From: an uncultured Myxococcales bacterium
Lineage (GTDB): Bacteria > Myxococcota_A > Polyangia > Polyangiales > Polyangiaceae
Direction of reading: 5' to 3'
Length of the DNA stretch: 40,269 bases
Assembly (NCBI GenBank): GCA_937872925.1
Contig: CALMUT010000289.1
Coordinates: 1 to 40,269 of the forward strand
Shown: positions 31,609 to 40,103 of the stretch, piece by piece
Layout: every line of letters begins with the position of its first letter
Numbering within the stretch: the first letter of the stretch is position 1
Made by a program: the position numbers and the translations under genes
Notes under the pieces: generated by a model
Database searches by the model: none
Seen by the model: only the letters and a program-made list of their open reading frames with translations
What the model was told of the DNA's origin: nothing

Positions 31609-34600
31609 ATGATCGCCAACACCGCGCGCGCCGTCATCAAGAACCCGATCCTCGCCGTGATCGGCGTCGTTGTATTGATCGCTCTCGGTATCCGTAGCTA
31701 TGCACGCTTGCCCATCGACGCGGTGCCCGATGTCACCAACGTACAGGCTCAGGTGCTCACCAGTGCGCCGGGACTTTCCCCGTTAGAAGTCGAGCGCCTC
31801 GTCACGCAGCCCGTCGAGCTGTCCATGACGGGGATCCCGGGAGTGCGGACCGTACGTTCCGTTTCGCGTGCAGGGGTGAGTGCCGTGACCATCGTTTTCG
31901 AAGACGACGCGGATGTGGATCACGCTCGCCAGCTTGTCAGCCAACGCTTGCCCCAGGCGCGCGAAGCCATTCCCTTGGGGGCAGGTCGCCCCGAGCTCGG
32001 CCCCATGACGACCGGATTGGGGGAGGTCTACCACTTCACCTTGCGCTGGCCGGGGCACACCCCTGCCGAGATCCGCACGCTGTTGGATTGGGACATCGGC
32101 TACCGCTTGCGCACGGTCCCCGGAGTCGTGGAAGTCAATCCGTGGGGGGGCGACGAACGTCAAGTCGAAGTGCGGCTGCGGCAGAGCGATCTGATCACCA
32201 CGGGCCTTTCGCCGCTCAGCGTGGAGAACACACTGTTGGCCGGTGGCCAGAACGCCAGCGCCGGTTCCATCGAACGCCGAGAAGAGGGCACGTTCCTGCG
32301 GTTGGACGGTGCATTCCGTACCGCGTCGGACGTCGCCGGGCTGGTCGTCCATGCCGAAAGCCCGCAGCCCGGCGGACCCGTCACGACCCCGGTATTGGTA
32401 CGTGACGTCGCTGACGTCGTAGACGGCGCGGCGCCACGGTTCTCGGCCGCCACTGCCGACGGGAAAGGCGAAACCGTCTACGCAATGGTTCAGATGATCG
32501 CGGGCGGCAACGCGCACGACGTCGTGCAACGCGTCAAGCAGCGCATCGCGGAGATCGAGCCAAGTTTGCCCGAGGGCGTCGTGATCGAACCCTTCTACGA
32601 TCGAGCGGCATTCGTGGACGACGTGCTGTCGACGGTCAAGAAGAGCCTGTTGGAGGGCGGCATCGTCGTTGCGTTGGTGTTGCTACTGATGCTGGGAGAC
32701 CCGCGTGCGGGTCTGCTCGTTGCCAGCGTGATCCCCCTCAGCATGCTGGGTGCGTTCTTTCTCATGCACGCCTTCGGGGTGAGCGGGAACCTGCTCAGCT
32801 TGGGTGCCATCGACTTCGGCTTGGTCGTGGACGGTTCCGTCGTGGTCGTCGAGGGCGCGCTGGCGACCATGGCGGCTCGCAAGGTCTCTGGGCGTGCCGC
32901 CATGGGCATGGTGGCGGGAGAAGTGGGGCGACCGGTCACCATCGCGGTCCTGATCATCGCCATCGTCTACGTACCGGTGCTCTTACTCGAAGGCGTGGAA
33001 GGAAAGATGTTCCGGCCGATGGCGCTCACGGTGTTGTTTGCGATTGGCACCGCGCTCGTCCTCACGTTCACCTGGGTGCCCGCCATGGGCGGCTTGCTTC
33101 TCAAGCAAGCGCATGTTCGCGAGCCCTGGCTCGCTCGCAAACTGAGCGCGCTGTATCACCCCATCGCCGCGTGCACGGCGCCGCGCTGGAAGTTGGCGAG
33201 CGCTGGCCTGGTGCTATTGCTGGTGATGGGCGCGGGAGTGGCAGTGACCCGAGGTGCCGAGTTTGTCCCGCGGCTGGAAGAGGGCGATTTGGCGATTCAG
33301 ATCACGCGACCGCCCAGCGTGTCGCTGGCCGAGGCCATTCGCGGCACGACCGCCGTCGAAGCGGCGCTGGCCGAGTTCCCAGAAGTCGAACGCGTCGTGT
33401 CGCGTACGGGCAGCCCGTCCGTTGCCACCGACGTGATGGGGATCGAGCAGAGCGATGTGATGGTCATGCTCAAGCCACGTTCCGAGTGGACGACCGCCAG
33501 CAACGCCGCTGGTTTTGCGGCCGCACTCGAACCCGCGCTGCTCCGAGCGCTGCCCGGCGCAGCCTTTGGATTCACTCAGCCCATCGAGATGCGCGTAGAT
33601 GAGCTCATCGGTGGTGTGCGCTCCGATGTTGGGGTGAAGCTGTTTGGCGACGACCTAGACAAGCTGAAACTCCACGCCCAGCAGTTGAGCGCGGTGATCT
33701 CGAGGACTCCCGGAGCCGCCGACGTGCGGGTCGAACCCATCAGTGGTTTGCGCACGCTTTCGTTGCGACCTGATCCCATCAAGATGGGGCGCCTTGGCGT
33801 CCGCCCCGAAGCGATCCAGAGCTTCGTGGAGACCCTGCGCATGGGTCGGCCGGTGGGAAGACTGATCGAAGGTGAACGGCGTTTCGACATCGTGATGCGC
33901 GTCGCGGAGACTCCGGCCGCTGATCCGTACCCATTGAGCCGGCTTCGAGTCCCGCTCGGTGACGGGCGCTTCGTTCTTCTCGGAGAAGTGGTCGACATCC
34001 AGGAACAGAGTGGACCCGCGCAAGTGAGCCGAGAGCAGGCCCGGCGTCGCGTGCTGATCGAAGCGAATGTGCGGGGGCGGGACCTAGCCAGCTTCGTACA
34101 GGAGTTGCAGCAGCGGATCCGCGAGGTAAAGCTGCCGCCGGGCTACTACGTCGAGTACGGAGGAGAGTACGAGAACTTGGCGCGCGCGACCCAACGCCTA
34201 CTGCTGATCGTGCCGGCGACCTTGCTCACGATCCTGGTCCTGCTCTACCTCGCGTTTGGGGCCATGCGGCCGGCGCTGCTCATCTTCGTGAACGTGCCTG
34301 CGGCCGCCAGCGGTGGCGTGTTTGCATTGGCACTGCGTGGCCTCGACCTTTCCATCAGCGCCGCAGTCGGCTTCCTGGCCCTGTTTGGCGTGGCTACATT
34401 GAACGGCGTCGTGCTGCTGGCGGCTGCTCGGCAGCGCCAGGTTTCGGGCCAGACAACCCTCGAAGCAAGCATCGGTGCGGCACGGGACCGTCTTCGCCCC
34501 GTCATGACCACGGCTCTGGTGGCTGCCCTGGGGTTCGTACCCATGGCGCTTGCCACTGGGACGGGCGCCGAAGTTCAGCGTCCGCTGGCGACGGTGGTCA

Positions 34601-34695
34601 TCGGTGGACTGGTCACCGCAACCCTAGCAACCTTGTTGGGACTGCCCGCCCTCTACGCACGCTTCGGCGGGCGCGTCGCATCCGACGAGGCGTAA
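31609..34695 (+). CDS. CzcA/CusA-type heavy-metal efflux RND pump
   Basis: 1028 residues from ATG 31609 (MIANTARAVIKNPILAVIGV), the normal length for the HME-RND family. Twelve helices in two sets flank two large periplasmic loops. The fourth-helix signature AIDFGLVVDGSVVVVEG contains Asp402, Asp408 and Glu415, the same numbers as the proton-relay residues of CzcA from Cupriavidus metallidurans. Other family marks are RSYARLPIDAVPDVTNVQAQ, ETPAADPYPLSRLRVPL and YVEYGGEYENLARA. The pump exports divalent (Zn, Co, Cd) or monovalent (Cu, Ag) ions by proton antiport; the ion cannot be set without structural alignment. It follows the adaptor stop after 2 bp. The operon is divergent from a two-component system and converges on the cystine-knot lipoprotein gene. 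An in-frame extension up to 31234 lies inside the adaptor gene. Confidence 0.96.
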   Translation: MIANTARAVIKNPILAVIGVVVLIALGIRSYARLPIDAVPDVTNVQAQVLTSAPGLSPLEVERLVTQPVELSMTGIPGVRTVRSVSRAGVSAVTIVFEDDADVDHARQLVSQRLPQAREAIPLGAGRPELGPMTTGLGEVYHFTLRWPGHTPAEIRTLLDWDIGYRLRTVPGVVEVNPWGGDERQVEVRLRQSDLITTGLSPLSVENTLLAGGQNASAGSIERREEGTFLRLDGAFRTASDVAGLVVHAESPQPGGPVTTPVLVRDVADVVDGAAPRFSAATADGKGETVYAMVQMIAGGNAHDVVQRVKQRIAEIEPSLPEGVVIEPFYDRAAFVDDVLSTVKKSLLEGGIVVALVLLLMLGDPRAGLLVASVIPLSMLGAFFLMHAFGVSGNLLSLGAIDFGLVVDGSVVVVEGALATMAARKVSGRAAMGMVAGEVGRPVTIAVLIIAIVYVPVLLLEGVEGKMFRPMALTVLFAIGTALVLTFTWVPAMGGLLLKQAHVREPWLARKLSALYHPIAACTAPRWKLASAGLVLLLVMGAGVAVTRGAEFVPRLEEGDLAIQITRPPSVSLAEAIRGTTAVEAALAEFPEVERVVSRTGSPSVATDVMGIEQSDVMVMLKPRSEWTTASNAAGFAAALEPALLRALPGAAFGFTQPIEMRVDELIGGVRSDVGVKLFGDDLDKLKLHAQQLSAVISRTPGAADVRVEPISGLRTLSLRPDPIKMGRLGVRPEAIQSFVETLRMGRPVGRLIEGERRFDIVMRVAETPAADPYPLSRLRVPLGDGRFVLLGEVVDIQEQSGPAQVSREQARRRVLIEANVRGRDLASFVQELQQRIREVKLPPGYYVEYGGEYENLARATQRLLLIVPATLLTILVLLYLAFGAMRPALLIFVNVPAAASGGVFALALRGLDLSISAAVGFLALFGVATLNGVVLLAAARQRQVSGQTTLEASIGAARDRLRPVMTTALVAALGFVPMALATGTGAEVQRPLATVVIGGLVTATLATLLGLPALYARFGGRVASDEA

Positions 34696-34752
34696 GTTCG
34701 CTCTGAGCGCCGCAGGACTTTCCCTGCGTCGCTCAGCCGCGTGACGAGTGAC

Positions 34753-36219
34753 TCAGAACACCTCGTAGTAGCACTTGCCGTTCGTGCAGGGCACGTTGTT
34801 GCAGCAGTCCGAAGCCTGGGTGCAATTCTGACCGTACAAGGCGCATTGGGGTCCGCTGTCCGGGCCCGCATCCGGAATCACCGGCGGCGGACCGCAGGTG
34901 CCCTTGGTGGAGCCGGGGGGCGCGACGCAGGGCAGCCCGGAGCAACAATCCGCATCCGAGGTGCACGCGCCGTCCGTCGGCACGCAGTCGCTGCCACCGC
35001 AGATGAACGCCGACCCGCCATCAGCCGAATTGGGTAGGCACGGCAACCCGCAGCAATCCGCGCTACTCGCACAGGGCTGACCCGCCTTTGAGCCCGCTTT
35101 CTTGCAGTCCCCCGCCCCCGTGCAGCGAGGGATGCCAAGATTGTCCTGCTGGCAGACGCTCGGGTCTTGGTTCACGTTGCCCGCGCAGCAGTTGTTTTCG
35201 GCATTGCACGAGCCTGCAGCTAGTTTGCAGACCGCGCCAGACGGGCGACATGCATTGCCGTTGTCGCAACGCCCAACGGGTTCACCGGGGCTCTTGCTGC
35301 ATTTGACGGAGCCGTTGCCGCCGGGCATGCCTGGCGAACCGCAGCAATCCGTGTCGTCCACGCAAACTTCGCCGGTTGGACGGCACCCGCTTGGCGGCTG
35401 ACACACGAACACGCCCGTGGGGCCGTAGGGCGCGCAGGCGCGGCTGCAACAGGAGCCACCGCATGCGGGAATGCCAGCGTCGCTGCTCGCTTCCCCGGAC
35501 GCACCCGCGCCGCAAACGATGCCAGCCACCATGCACCCCGTCGTCCCCGGGGCATTGGGCTCTGTGCACACGCCCACGGATGCGCCAGATTTCTTCGTGC
35601 AGATGCCGGCGCAGCAGTCAGTATCGTTCGCGCAGATGTCATCCGTCTGGGTGCAGAACGAGACCTTACCCGCACAGACGCCGTTGCTGCAGACCTGCGA
35701 GCAGCACTCACCATTGCCGCCGCAGGTGTTGCCGGCGGTCTTGCAGTTGGTGTTGAGCGGTTCGCAGCCGGAGCTGCCACAGCTTCCGCTGCAGCATTGG
35801 GCGTCGCTCGTGCAGGGCTGTTGGTCAGACGTGCAGAGAGTCGCGCCGCATTTGCCTCCGTCACACACGAGCGTGCAACACTCTGTGGGCCCGCTGCAGG
35901 AGTCCCCCGCGGCCTTGCAGCCACCGACTGGGTTCGTGCACGTGTTCAGGGTGGAGTCGCAGTTGGCAGAGCAGCATTCCCCAGAATTGCTACAGCTCTG
36001 ACCAGACAGTTTGCAGCTGCCCGCATCCCCGGCGGTTCCGCCGGTTCCGCCGGCTCCGCCTTGCCCCGCTCCGCCGCTGGAGGCGTCCGCACCTGCGGCA
36101 CCACCGCTAGACGGATTGTCGGCAGAATCGTCGCCGCCGCACCCCGGGAATGTGGAGCCCAAGGTCACGAGCAAGCCACCGGCTAACAAAACGCGGAAGT
36201 AATGGCGCAGTTGTCCCAT
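34753..36219 (-). CDS. Lipoprotein with eleven cystine-knot-like repeats
   Basis: 488 residues from ATG 36219. Signal with lipobox FPGCGGD (Cys27), then an acidic Gly/Ala/Ser linker to about residue 67. From there on there are eleven copies of a six-Cys module, such as CKAAGDSCSGPTEC-C-TLVCDGGKC, in the order C-x6-C-x5/6-CC-x3-C-x4+-C. Inserts lengthen the last loops in copies 5 to 10, and copies 6 and 8 carry a seventh Cys. By hand count 69 residues are Cys. The spacing is that of inhibitor cystine knots (knottins), known from animal toxins and plant inhibitors. Here it would be a chain of small disulfide domains on the cell surface. No cleavage sites or enzyme motifs are visible. Binding, adhesion or defence against proteases are possible roles. 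It converges with the metal pump gene; no function is known. Confidence 0.88.
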   Translation of the reverse strand: MGQLRHYFRVLLAGGLLVTLGSTFPGCGGDDSADNPSSGGAAGADASSGGAGQGGAGGTGGTAGDAGSCKLSGQSCSNSGECCSANCDSTLNTCTNPVGGCKAAGDSCSGPTECCTLVCDGGKCGATLCTSDQQPCTSDAQCCSGSCGSSGCEPLNTNCKTAGNTCGGNGECCSQVCSNGVCAGKVSFCTQTDDICANDTDCCAGICTKKSGASVGVCTEPNAPGTTGCMVAGIVCGAGASGEASSDAGIPACGGSCCSRACAPYGPTGVFVCQPPSGCRPTGEVCVDDTDCCGSPGMPGGNGSVKCSKSPGEPVGRCDNGNACRPSGAVCKLAAGSCNAENNCCAGNVNQDPSVCQQDNLGIPRCTGAGDCKKAGSKAGQPCASSADCCGLPCLPNSADGGSAFICGGSDCVPTDGACTSDADCCSGLPCVAPPGSTKGTCGPPPVIPDAGPDSGPQCALYGQNCTQASDCCNNVPCTNGKCYYEVF

Positions 36220-36403
36220 GTGACGTCAGTGGGCGGCGCCGCGCTCCTTTATGAAGCCTGGGCTAAATTTCTTCGATGGGGCGGGGTCGGCCGACCCCAA
36301 AGCCAAGGCACTCCGACAACGAATCCCGATTTGGCCGTTGCGCGCTAAGGACTGGCACTTTCAGGCGGGTGGCAAAGTTGCCCTCAAGGCGCTGCGCCGC
36401 AAA

Positions 36404-37189
36404 TCAGGGCGTGCAGTTTTGCGCCGCAGCGCCAATGGTGTTGGTGCAACCGAGGTTCGGGCCGCCCTGGCTCGTCACGTCGACGACGGCGCCGCACTTG
36501 CCGGTTTTTTGCTGACAGCAACCGGGGAAGGACTCCGGCTGGCTGGTAATCGGATTCACGTACGAGAAATCCGGACACGACGCATTCAAGTTGCCCGGCA
36601 CGTTCAAGGCGTAGCAACCGGTGGGCACGCTGAGCAACGCAGAGATCGTGGCGTCGACTTCGGCTCCGCAGCCGGGCTCTCCGGTGGGGCAGCAGCCCGC
36701 CATGGTGATGATGCCGGCAACCAAGAAACTCTGGCAACTGCCGGGCACGCAGGAGCCGCCGCCGCCCGTGCCACCGACCCCGCCCGTGCCACCGACCCCG
36801 CCGCCCGTGCCACCGACCCCGCCGCCTGTGCCACCGACTCCGGCAGTCGCGCCTGTGCCGGCACCGCCGCCCGTCGCACCCGCTCCGGCGGCATTGCCGA
36901 AGCCTCCGGTATTGCCGACGTTGCCAGTCCCGCCGAAGTTGCCGGCGCCCGCGGAGTTGCCGACGTTGCCTGTACCACCCACGTTGCCGGTTCCGCCGAA
37001 GTTACCCATGCCGCCATTGCCGCCCGTTGCCACTAGCTCGCACAGGCTCGTCGACGGATTGCACGTTTGCCCGACCGGGCACACTCCGCCGTCAGCGCAA
37101 GAGGCCGCACCACCGCCCGCGCCTCCGCTGCTGCATGCCGCCGCAGCAAGTAGCGCCAAACCCCGAAGCCCCTGAAGCAAGTTCCGCAT
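36404..37189 (-). CDS. Gly/Asn-linker lipoprotein with Cys-rich C-terminal domain
   Basis: 261 residues from ATG 37189 (MRNLLQGLRGLALLAAAACS, lipobox Cys19). A short Cys-containing part (CADGGVCPVGQTCNPSTSLC, EGF-like in spacing) is followed by a linker of about 85 residues built from GNVGGTGNVG-, GNFGGTG- and VGGTGGG-type units. The C-terminal domain (about 150-261) starts SCVPGSCQSFLVAGIITMAG and continues GCCPTGEPGCGAEVD, PTGCYALNVPGN, SFPGCCQQKTGKCGAVVDVT. It contains two related CC-x-(T/K)-x4-CGA-V-D modules, which suggests an internal duplication. I know of no named family. The upstream TAAACC, 7 bases before the ATG with TTGACT 16 bp further up, fits a leaderless promoter. It is divergent from the repeat-bearing gene at 37289. 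Confidence 0.83.
   Translation of the reverse strand: MRNLLQGLRGLALLAAAACSSGGAGGGAASCADGGVCPVGQTCNPSTSLCELVATGGNGGMGNFGGTGNVGGTGNVGNSAGAGNFGGTGNVGNTGGFGNAAGAGATGGGAGTGATAGVGGTGGGVGGTGGGVGGTGGVGGTGGGGSCVPGSCQSFLVAGIITMAGCCPTGEPGCGAEVDATISALLSVPTGCYALNVPGNLNASCPDFSYVNPITSQPESFPGCCQQKTGKCGAVVDVTSQGGPNLGCTNTIGAAAQNCTP
36765..36842. repeat. Four short repeats coding VGGTGGG linker units
   Basis: Units of 18-21 bp built on CCCGTGCCACCGACCCCG at 36765, 36783, 36804 and 36825 (the last with two changes). They encode repeated Gly/Thr/Val residues on the minus strand and could vary in copy number by slippage. Confidence 0.85.
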
Positions 37190-37196
37190 GGCGGCT

Positions 37197-37224
37197 GGTT
37201 TACCGCGTACGCAGCGGGAGTCAA
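37197..37224 (-). promoter_or_regulatory. Candidate promoter TTGACT-16-TAAACC before ATG 37189
   Basis: Minus strand: -35 TTGACT (37224-37219), 16-bp spacer, -10 TAAACC (37202-37197), then 7 bases to the ATG. No ribosome site lies between, so the transcript would be leaderless. Confidence 0.4.
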
Positions 37225-37276
37225 CTCGACGCCATCGGCGCTCGAATGACGCTTGGACCACGCGCGCAAACCCGCC

Positions 37277-37282
37277 TAGCCT
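37277..37282 (+). promoter_or_regulatory. -10-like TAGCCT, 6 bases before ATG 37289
   Basis: TAGCCT is followed by GCGGCC and the ATG, with no ribosome site. TTGGAC lies 18 bp upstream as a poor -35. The spacing would start the transcript at the ATG. Confidence 0.35.
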
Positions 37283-37288
37283 GCGGCC

Positions 37289-37936
37289 ATGAGCCGTCGT
37301 TACCTCGCGCTCGCGCTCGCGCTTCGTTACCTCGCGCCCGCGCCCCCGCCTCGTTACCTCGCGGCCGCCCCCGCGCCTTTTTCTTTTATGCGTGAGACGA
37401 AGGTCACTCCGCCCCCGCCTTCGGCGAGTCCGTCTGCTGCCGCAGCCACACCCAAAGCGTCGAGTGCAGCTGCGGGAGTTCCGAGCGTTCTCGTCGCGCG
37501 CGCACTCGTTGCTGGCTACGGTGGTGTTGGCCCGGCAACGCCAGCTCCCCTGCCCAATCTCTGGGTCGTGCTGCTGATCGACGTGGAGGCGACCGCCCAG
37601 CTGCTGGGCGTGAAGCTGGCAGATCTCGAACTCCTGGACAAAGCGGGCAAAGTCGTCGCGCGGGGCAAACTGTCCGCAAAATCCTTGCGACGCGACGACA
37701 AGACCCTCCCCGACGAAGCCCGACGCAAAGGCGACTTCTCTCAGCTCGGCACCATGCCCTTCAACGGTGTGATCGTGCCGGGGCGGAGCGTTCGACTCCA
37801 CGTCCGAGCGCCGCTCGATACGCGATCCGAAGCCCTCGGCACGCAGCCTGTGCGTTTCCGCATCCGCATCTTGGCGAAGAGCGACGCGGGCATCCGCGTC
37901 GAGGGCCCCCTGCAACCGCCGTGGCCAACGGGTTGA
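37289..37936 (+). CDS. Hypothetical protein with 27-bp repeats at its 5' end
   Basis: 215 residues if started at ATG 37289, 182 if at ATG 37388 (MRETKVTPPPPSASPS). The longer form begins with three nine-residue repeats (RYLALALAL, RYLAPAPPP, RYLAAAPAP) encoded by the tandem DNA repeats, then a Pro/Ala/Ser linker. The folded part starts near PNLWVVLLIDVEATAQLLGV and runs to RFRIRILAKSDAGIRVEGPL. It is rich in beta-type alternation, with a KLADLELLDKAGKVVARG strand pair, and may be an immunoglobulin-like or other secreted sandwich. No signal peptide is convincing in either form, though the repeat segment is fairly hydrophobic. Codon bias is strong from about 37540 onward. The region is certain to be coding; the start and the meaning of the repeats are not. 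Confidence 0.65.
   Translation: MSRRYLALALALRYLAPAPPPRYLAAAPAPFSFMRETKVTPPPPSASPSAAAATPKASSAAAGVPSVLVARALVAGYGGVGPATPAPLPNLWVVLLIDVEATAQLLGVKLADLELLDKAGKVVARGKLSAKSLRRDDKTLPDEARRKGDFSQLGTMPFNGVIVPGRSVRLHVRAPLDTRSEALGTQPVRFRIRILAKSDAGIRVEGPLQPPWPTG
37297..37377. repeat. Three tandem 27-bp repeats, in frame
   Basis: Units at 37297-37323, 37324-37350 and 37351-37377 each begin with TCGTTACCTCGCG, identical in all three up to base 13. The following 14 bases vary but stay C/G-rich. Since 27 is nine codons, copy-number change would keep the frame. Confidence 0.92.
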
Positions 37937-38000
37937 TGTGAGCGGATCGGCGGCGTTCGGGTTGCCGGCGCCCAGCGCACGCTCGCTCCGCACGCGAGCG

Positions 38001-38585
38001 CTAGCGGTCGTTCATGCCCTTGCCGGCGAGGATTTTCGGGGCGCACTTTTCGATGCGCGCGGCGCGCGTCTTCGATTGCTTCGCGCCGGCGAAGTGCAGC
38101 ACGTAGCCGCGCTGCCGCCCGGGGGTCAACGCGTGGAAGGCCTTGGCGAGCTTGCGGTTATTCTTCAAGATCTGAGTCAGCTCCGCGGGTAGCTCGAGTT
38201 CACGCTTCGCCTTGAAGTCGACTTCAAGCCCAGCCTTCTCAACTGCAATGGCCTGTTTCGCGTAGGCCTTCACGAGGGTCTTCTTGATCTCAGCCTCGCT
38301 CCGAAACTCCAGGCGCAGGGCAGACTGCGTGTTTTTGCCTTGGCTGCGCAACAAGCGATGGCTGTCCTCAAGCAGGGCGCCTTTGAAGAATAGGAGCGCG
38401 CAGTGCTCTTTGAAGGGCTGGACGATGGCTACGTTCTTTCCTTCGAAGGTGTAGCAGGGCTTTCCCCATTTGAGGTCTTCGTCCAGCCCGCACTCGCGGA
38501 GGATGGGCCTCAGTTTCTGGATTTCGCTCCGCCACCGCTTGGCCCGGCTGACGAAGGCATCGACGTCGGGATTCGGCACACTCAT
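38001..38585 (-). CDS. YdeI/OmdA-like protein (DUF1801 plus OmdA tail)
   Basis: 194 residues from ATG 38585, chosen for the AAGGAG ribosome site 5 bases upstream; GTG 38591 is less likely. The first half is a DUF1801/YdhG-type domain (VDAFVSRAKRWRSEIQKLRPIL ... EDLKWGKPCYTFEGKNVAIV, KEHCALLFFKGALLED). The end is the bacteriocin-protection/OmdA tail (ELELPAELTQILKNNRKLAKAFHALTPGRQRGYVLHFAGAKQSKTRAARIEKCAPKILAGKG). This two-part form is the common YdeI/OmpD-associated family. E. coli and Salmonella relatives affect antimicrobial peptide tolerance, but the molecular function is not known. It is cytoplasmic, with no signal or membrane part. It is divergent from the PAP2 gene and ends 64 bp from the convergent gene before it. 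Confidence 0.93.
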   Translation of the reverse strand: MSVPNPDVDAFVSRAKRWRSEIQKLRPILRECGLDEDLKWGKPCYTFEGKNVAIVQPFKEHCALLFFKGALLEDSHRLLRSQGKNTQSALRLEFRSEAEIKKTLVKAYAKQAIAVEKAGLEVDFKAKRELELPAELTQILKNNRKLAKAFHALTPGRQRGYVLHFAGAKQSKTRAARIEKCAPKILAGKGMNDR

Positions 38586-38968
38586 GGACACTCCTTGATC
38601 CGTTCGGGTCGTCGCCGCGTGAAGCGGTCCGCTAGGTTGCGTGTTTGTTCAGCCGCGCGGGCCCGACGCTACCGGGATCTGCATCAAACGTGCAACGGGC
38701 GTGGAGCTGCGGACGCTCGGGATAGTAGCGATCACCGCTCGGCCGAGGGGGATTGGAGACGCTGAATACGCCAGTTCCCACCAAGAGCGGGAGGGGGACC
38801 GAGGCCCAAGACGCCACTTGCGACGGTACGGTGCTCGGACTCGGATCCCGTGTGCCAGAGCGTGCCACGGGCGATCCGCGCGCTGGCGCGGGCGGACGCG
38901 CGAAGGTTTTCGCGCGAGCGTCTCGCGTAGTGCTTCACTTCCCGGGGCTTCTGAGGCATCGCAAGCCC
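38586..38968. other. Divergent intergenic region with GC hairpin
   Basis: 383 bp between the YdeI-like gene and the chosen start of PAP2. A frame in phase with PAP2 is open from 38753, but its translation (METLNTPVPTKSGRGTEAQD) looks non-coding and has no signal. It holds a perfect 8-bp stem, CGCGCGAA-GGTT-TTCGCGCG (38897-38916), 53 bases before the GTG. It may be a regulatory site or mRNA hairpin. Nothing else was recognised. Confidence 0.55.
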
Positions 38969-40069
38969 GTGCGGAACAAGGCCTCCCCATCGCGACGCCG
39001 TGCACTGGCACCGGCCCTGGCCCTGGGGTTGGCGCTGGGCAGCCAGGCGCTGCTAGTGACCCCTGCGCGGGCGCAGACGGAAGGCAAGGCGCTGCCGGCC
39101 ACGAGTCCAACGCCGGCTGCGCCGACGCCGGCCGCGGCCACACAGCCAGGCCAACCTGCGCCCCCGACAACGAGCGCAAAACCGACGAGCGGAGAGGCGT
39201 GCCTGTATTGCGATCCAAAGACGGGAGCGCCGCGCCCCAGGCGCGATCTGCACTGGCACGATCACTGGAACCGCGTGGGGCTGGCGGAAGCTGTGACCAT
39301 CGGTGCAGCGACCGGGGCGTTCATCACGACCTTGTTCGTCACGCCCGAGGATGAGGCAGACTGGTCGGGTCCGATCCTTGTCGACTCGGGAGTGCGGGAC
39401 TCGTTGCGCTTGCGCGAGCGCTCAGAGCGAGAAGCTGCAGCGACGGTCAGCGACGCGCTCATAGTCGGGTCCATCGTGCATCCCGTCATCGTCGACAATC
39501 TGATCGTGACTTGGCTCGGTCGCCAAAGCCCGGAAGTCGCCTGGCAGATGTTCGTGATCAACGCCCAGGCCTACGCATTGACCCTGAGCATCAACTCGGT
39601 CACCAAGCGCATCGCCGCACGTGGTCGACCCTACGCAGACGAGTGCATCGACGACCCCAACTATTCGGCCAAATGCGAGGACAACGATCGCTTCAAGTCA
39701 TTCTACAGCGGTCACGCAGCGGTTACGGCGACAGGCGCTGGACTGCTCTGCGCCCACCACACCCAGCTCGAGCTCTACGGCAACCCCGCCCTGGACACGG
39801 CAACCTGCGTGCTTGGCGTGACGATGACTGCAGCCACTGGCGCCCTGCGGATCGCTTCGGACAATCACTGGACCAGCGACGTGCTGCTGGGTCACTTGAT
39901 GGGCTACGCATCCGGGTACTTGATGCCGACGCTGCTCTATTATCAGGAGTTTCGCATCCGACCCGAGCCGCCCCACGACACGCCCAGGCCCCAGCTCGCG
40001 CTACGAACGGCAGTTGTCCCGGTAGTCTCCGACAGCTCGCTGCAACTCAAACTCATCGGCATGTTCTAG
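38969..40069 (+). CDS. PAP2-family membrane phosphatase
   Basis: 366 residues from GTG 38969 (VRNKASPSRRRALAPALALG ... TPARAQ signal). The start is uncertain because no good ribosome site is seen and the frame stays open upstream. A Pro/Ala/Thr linker follows to about residue 65. The phosphatase motifs of the PAP2/vanadium-haloperoxidase superfamily are all there: KRIAARGRP (K-x6-RP), FYSGHAA (SGH, with Tyr where Pro is usual) and RIASDNHWTSD (R-x5-H-x3-D) with catalytic His. Hydrophobic stretches include TIGAATGAFITTLFVTP and VHPVIVDNLIVTWLG. Such enzymes remove phosphate from lipid phosphates such as undecaprenyl pyrophosphate or phosphatidic acid, acting at the outer face of the membrane. 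The Cys pairs (CLYCDPKTG; CIDDPNYSAKC) suggest a periplasmic location. It is followed after 34 bp by the truncated lipoprotein gene. Confidence 0.9.
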   Translation: MRNKASPSRRRALAPALALGLALGSQALLVTPARAQTEGKALPATSPTPAAPTPAAATQPGQPAPPTTSAKPTSGEACLYCDPKTGAPRPRRDLHWHDHWNRVGLAEAVTIGAATGAFITTLFVTPEDEADWSGPILVDSGVRDSLRLRERSEREAAATVSDALIVGSIVHPVIVDNLIVTWLGRQSPEVAWQMFVINAQAYALTLSINSVTKRIAARGRPYADECIDDPNYSAKCEDNDRFKSFYSGHAAVTATGAGLLCAHHTQLELYGNPALDTATCVLGVTMTAATGALRIASDNHWTSDVLLGHLMGYASGYLMPTLLYYQEFRIRPEPPHDTPRPQLALRTAVVPVVSDSSLQLKLIGMF

Positions 40070-40090
40070 CGCCTGGGGCCGCTTGTTGAC

Positions 40091-40096
40091 TATACT
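40091..40096 (+). promoter_or_regulatory. -10-like TATACT, 7 bases before ATG 40104
   Basis: TATACT is a near-consensus -10. CGCCGCC and then ATG follow, with no ribosome site. TTGAC overlaps it directly upstream and so cannot be its -35. Confidence 0.45.
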
Positions 40097-40103
40097 CGCC
40101 GCC

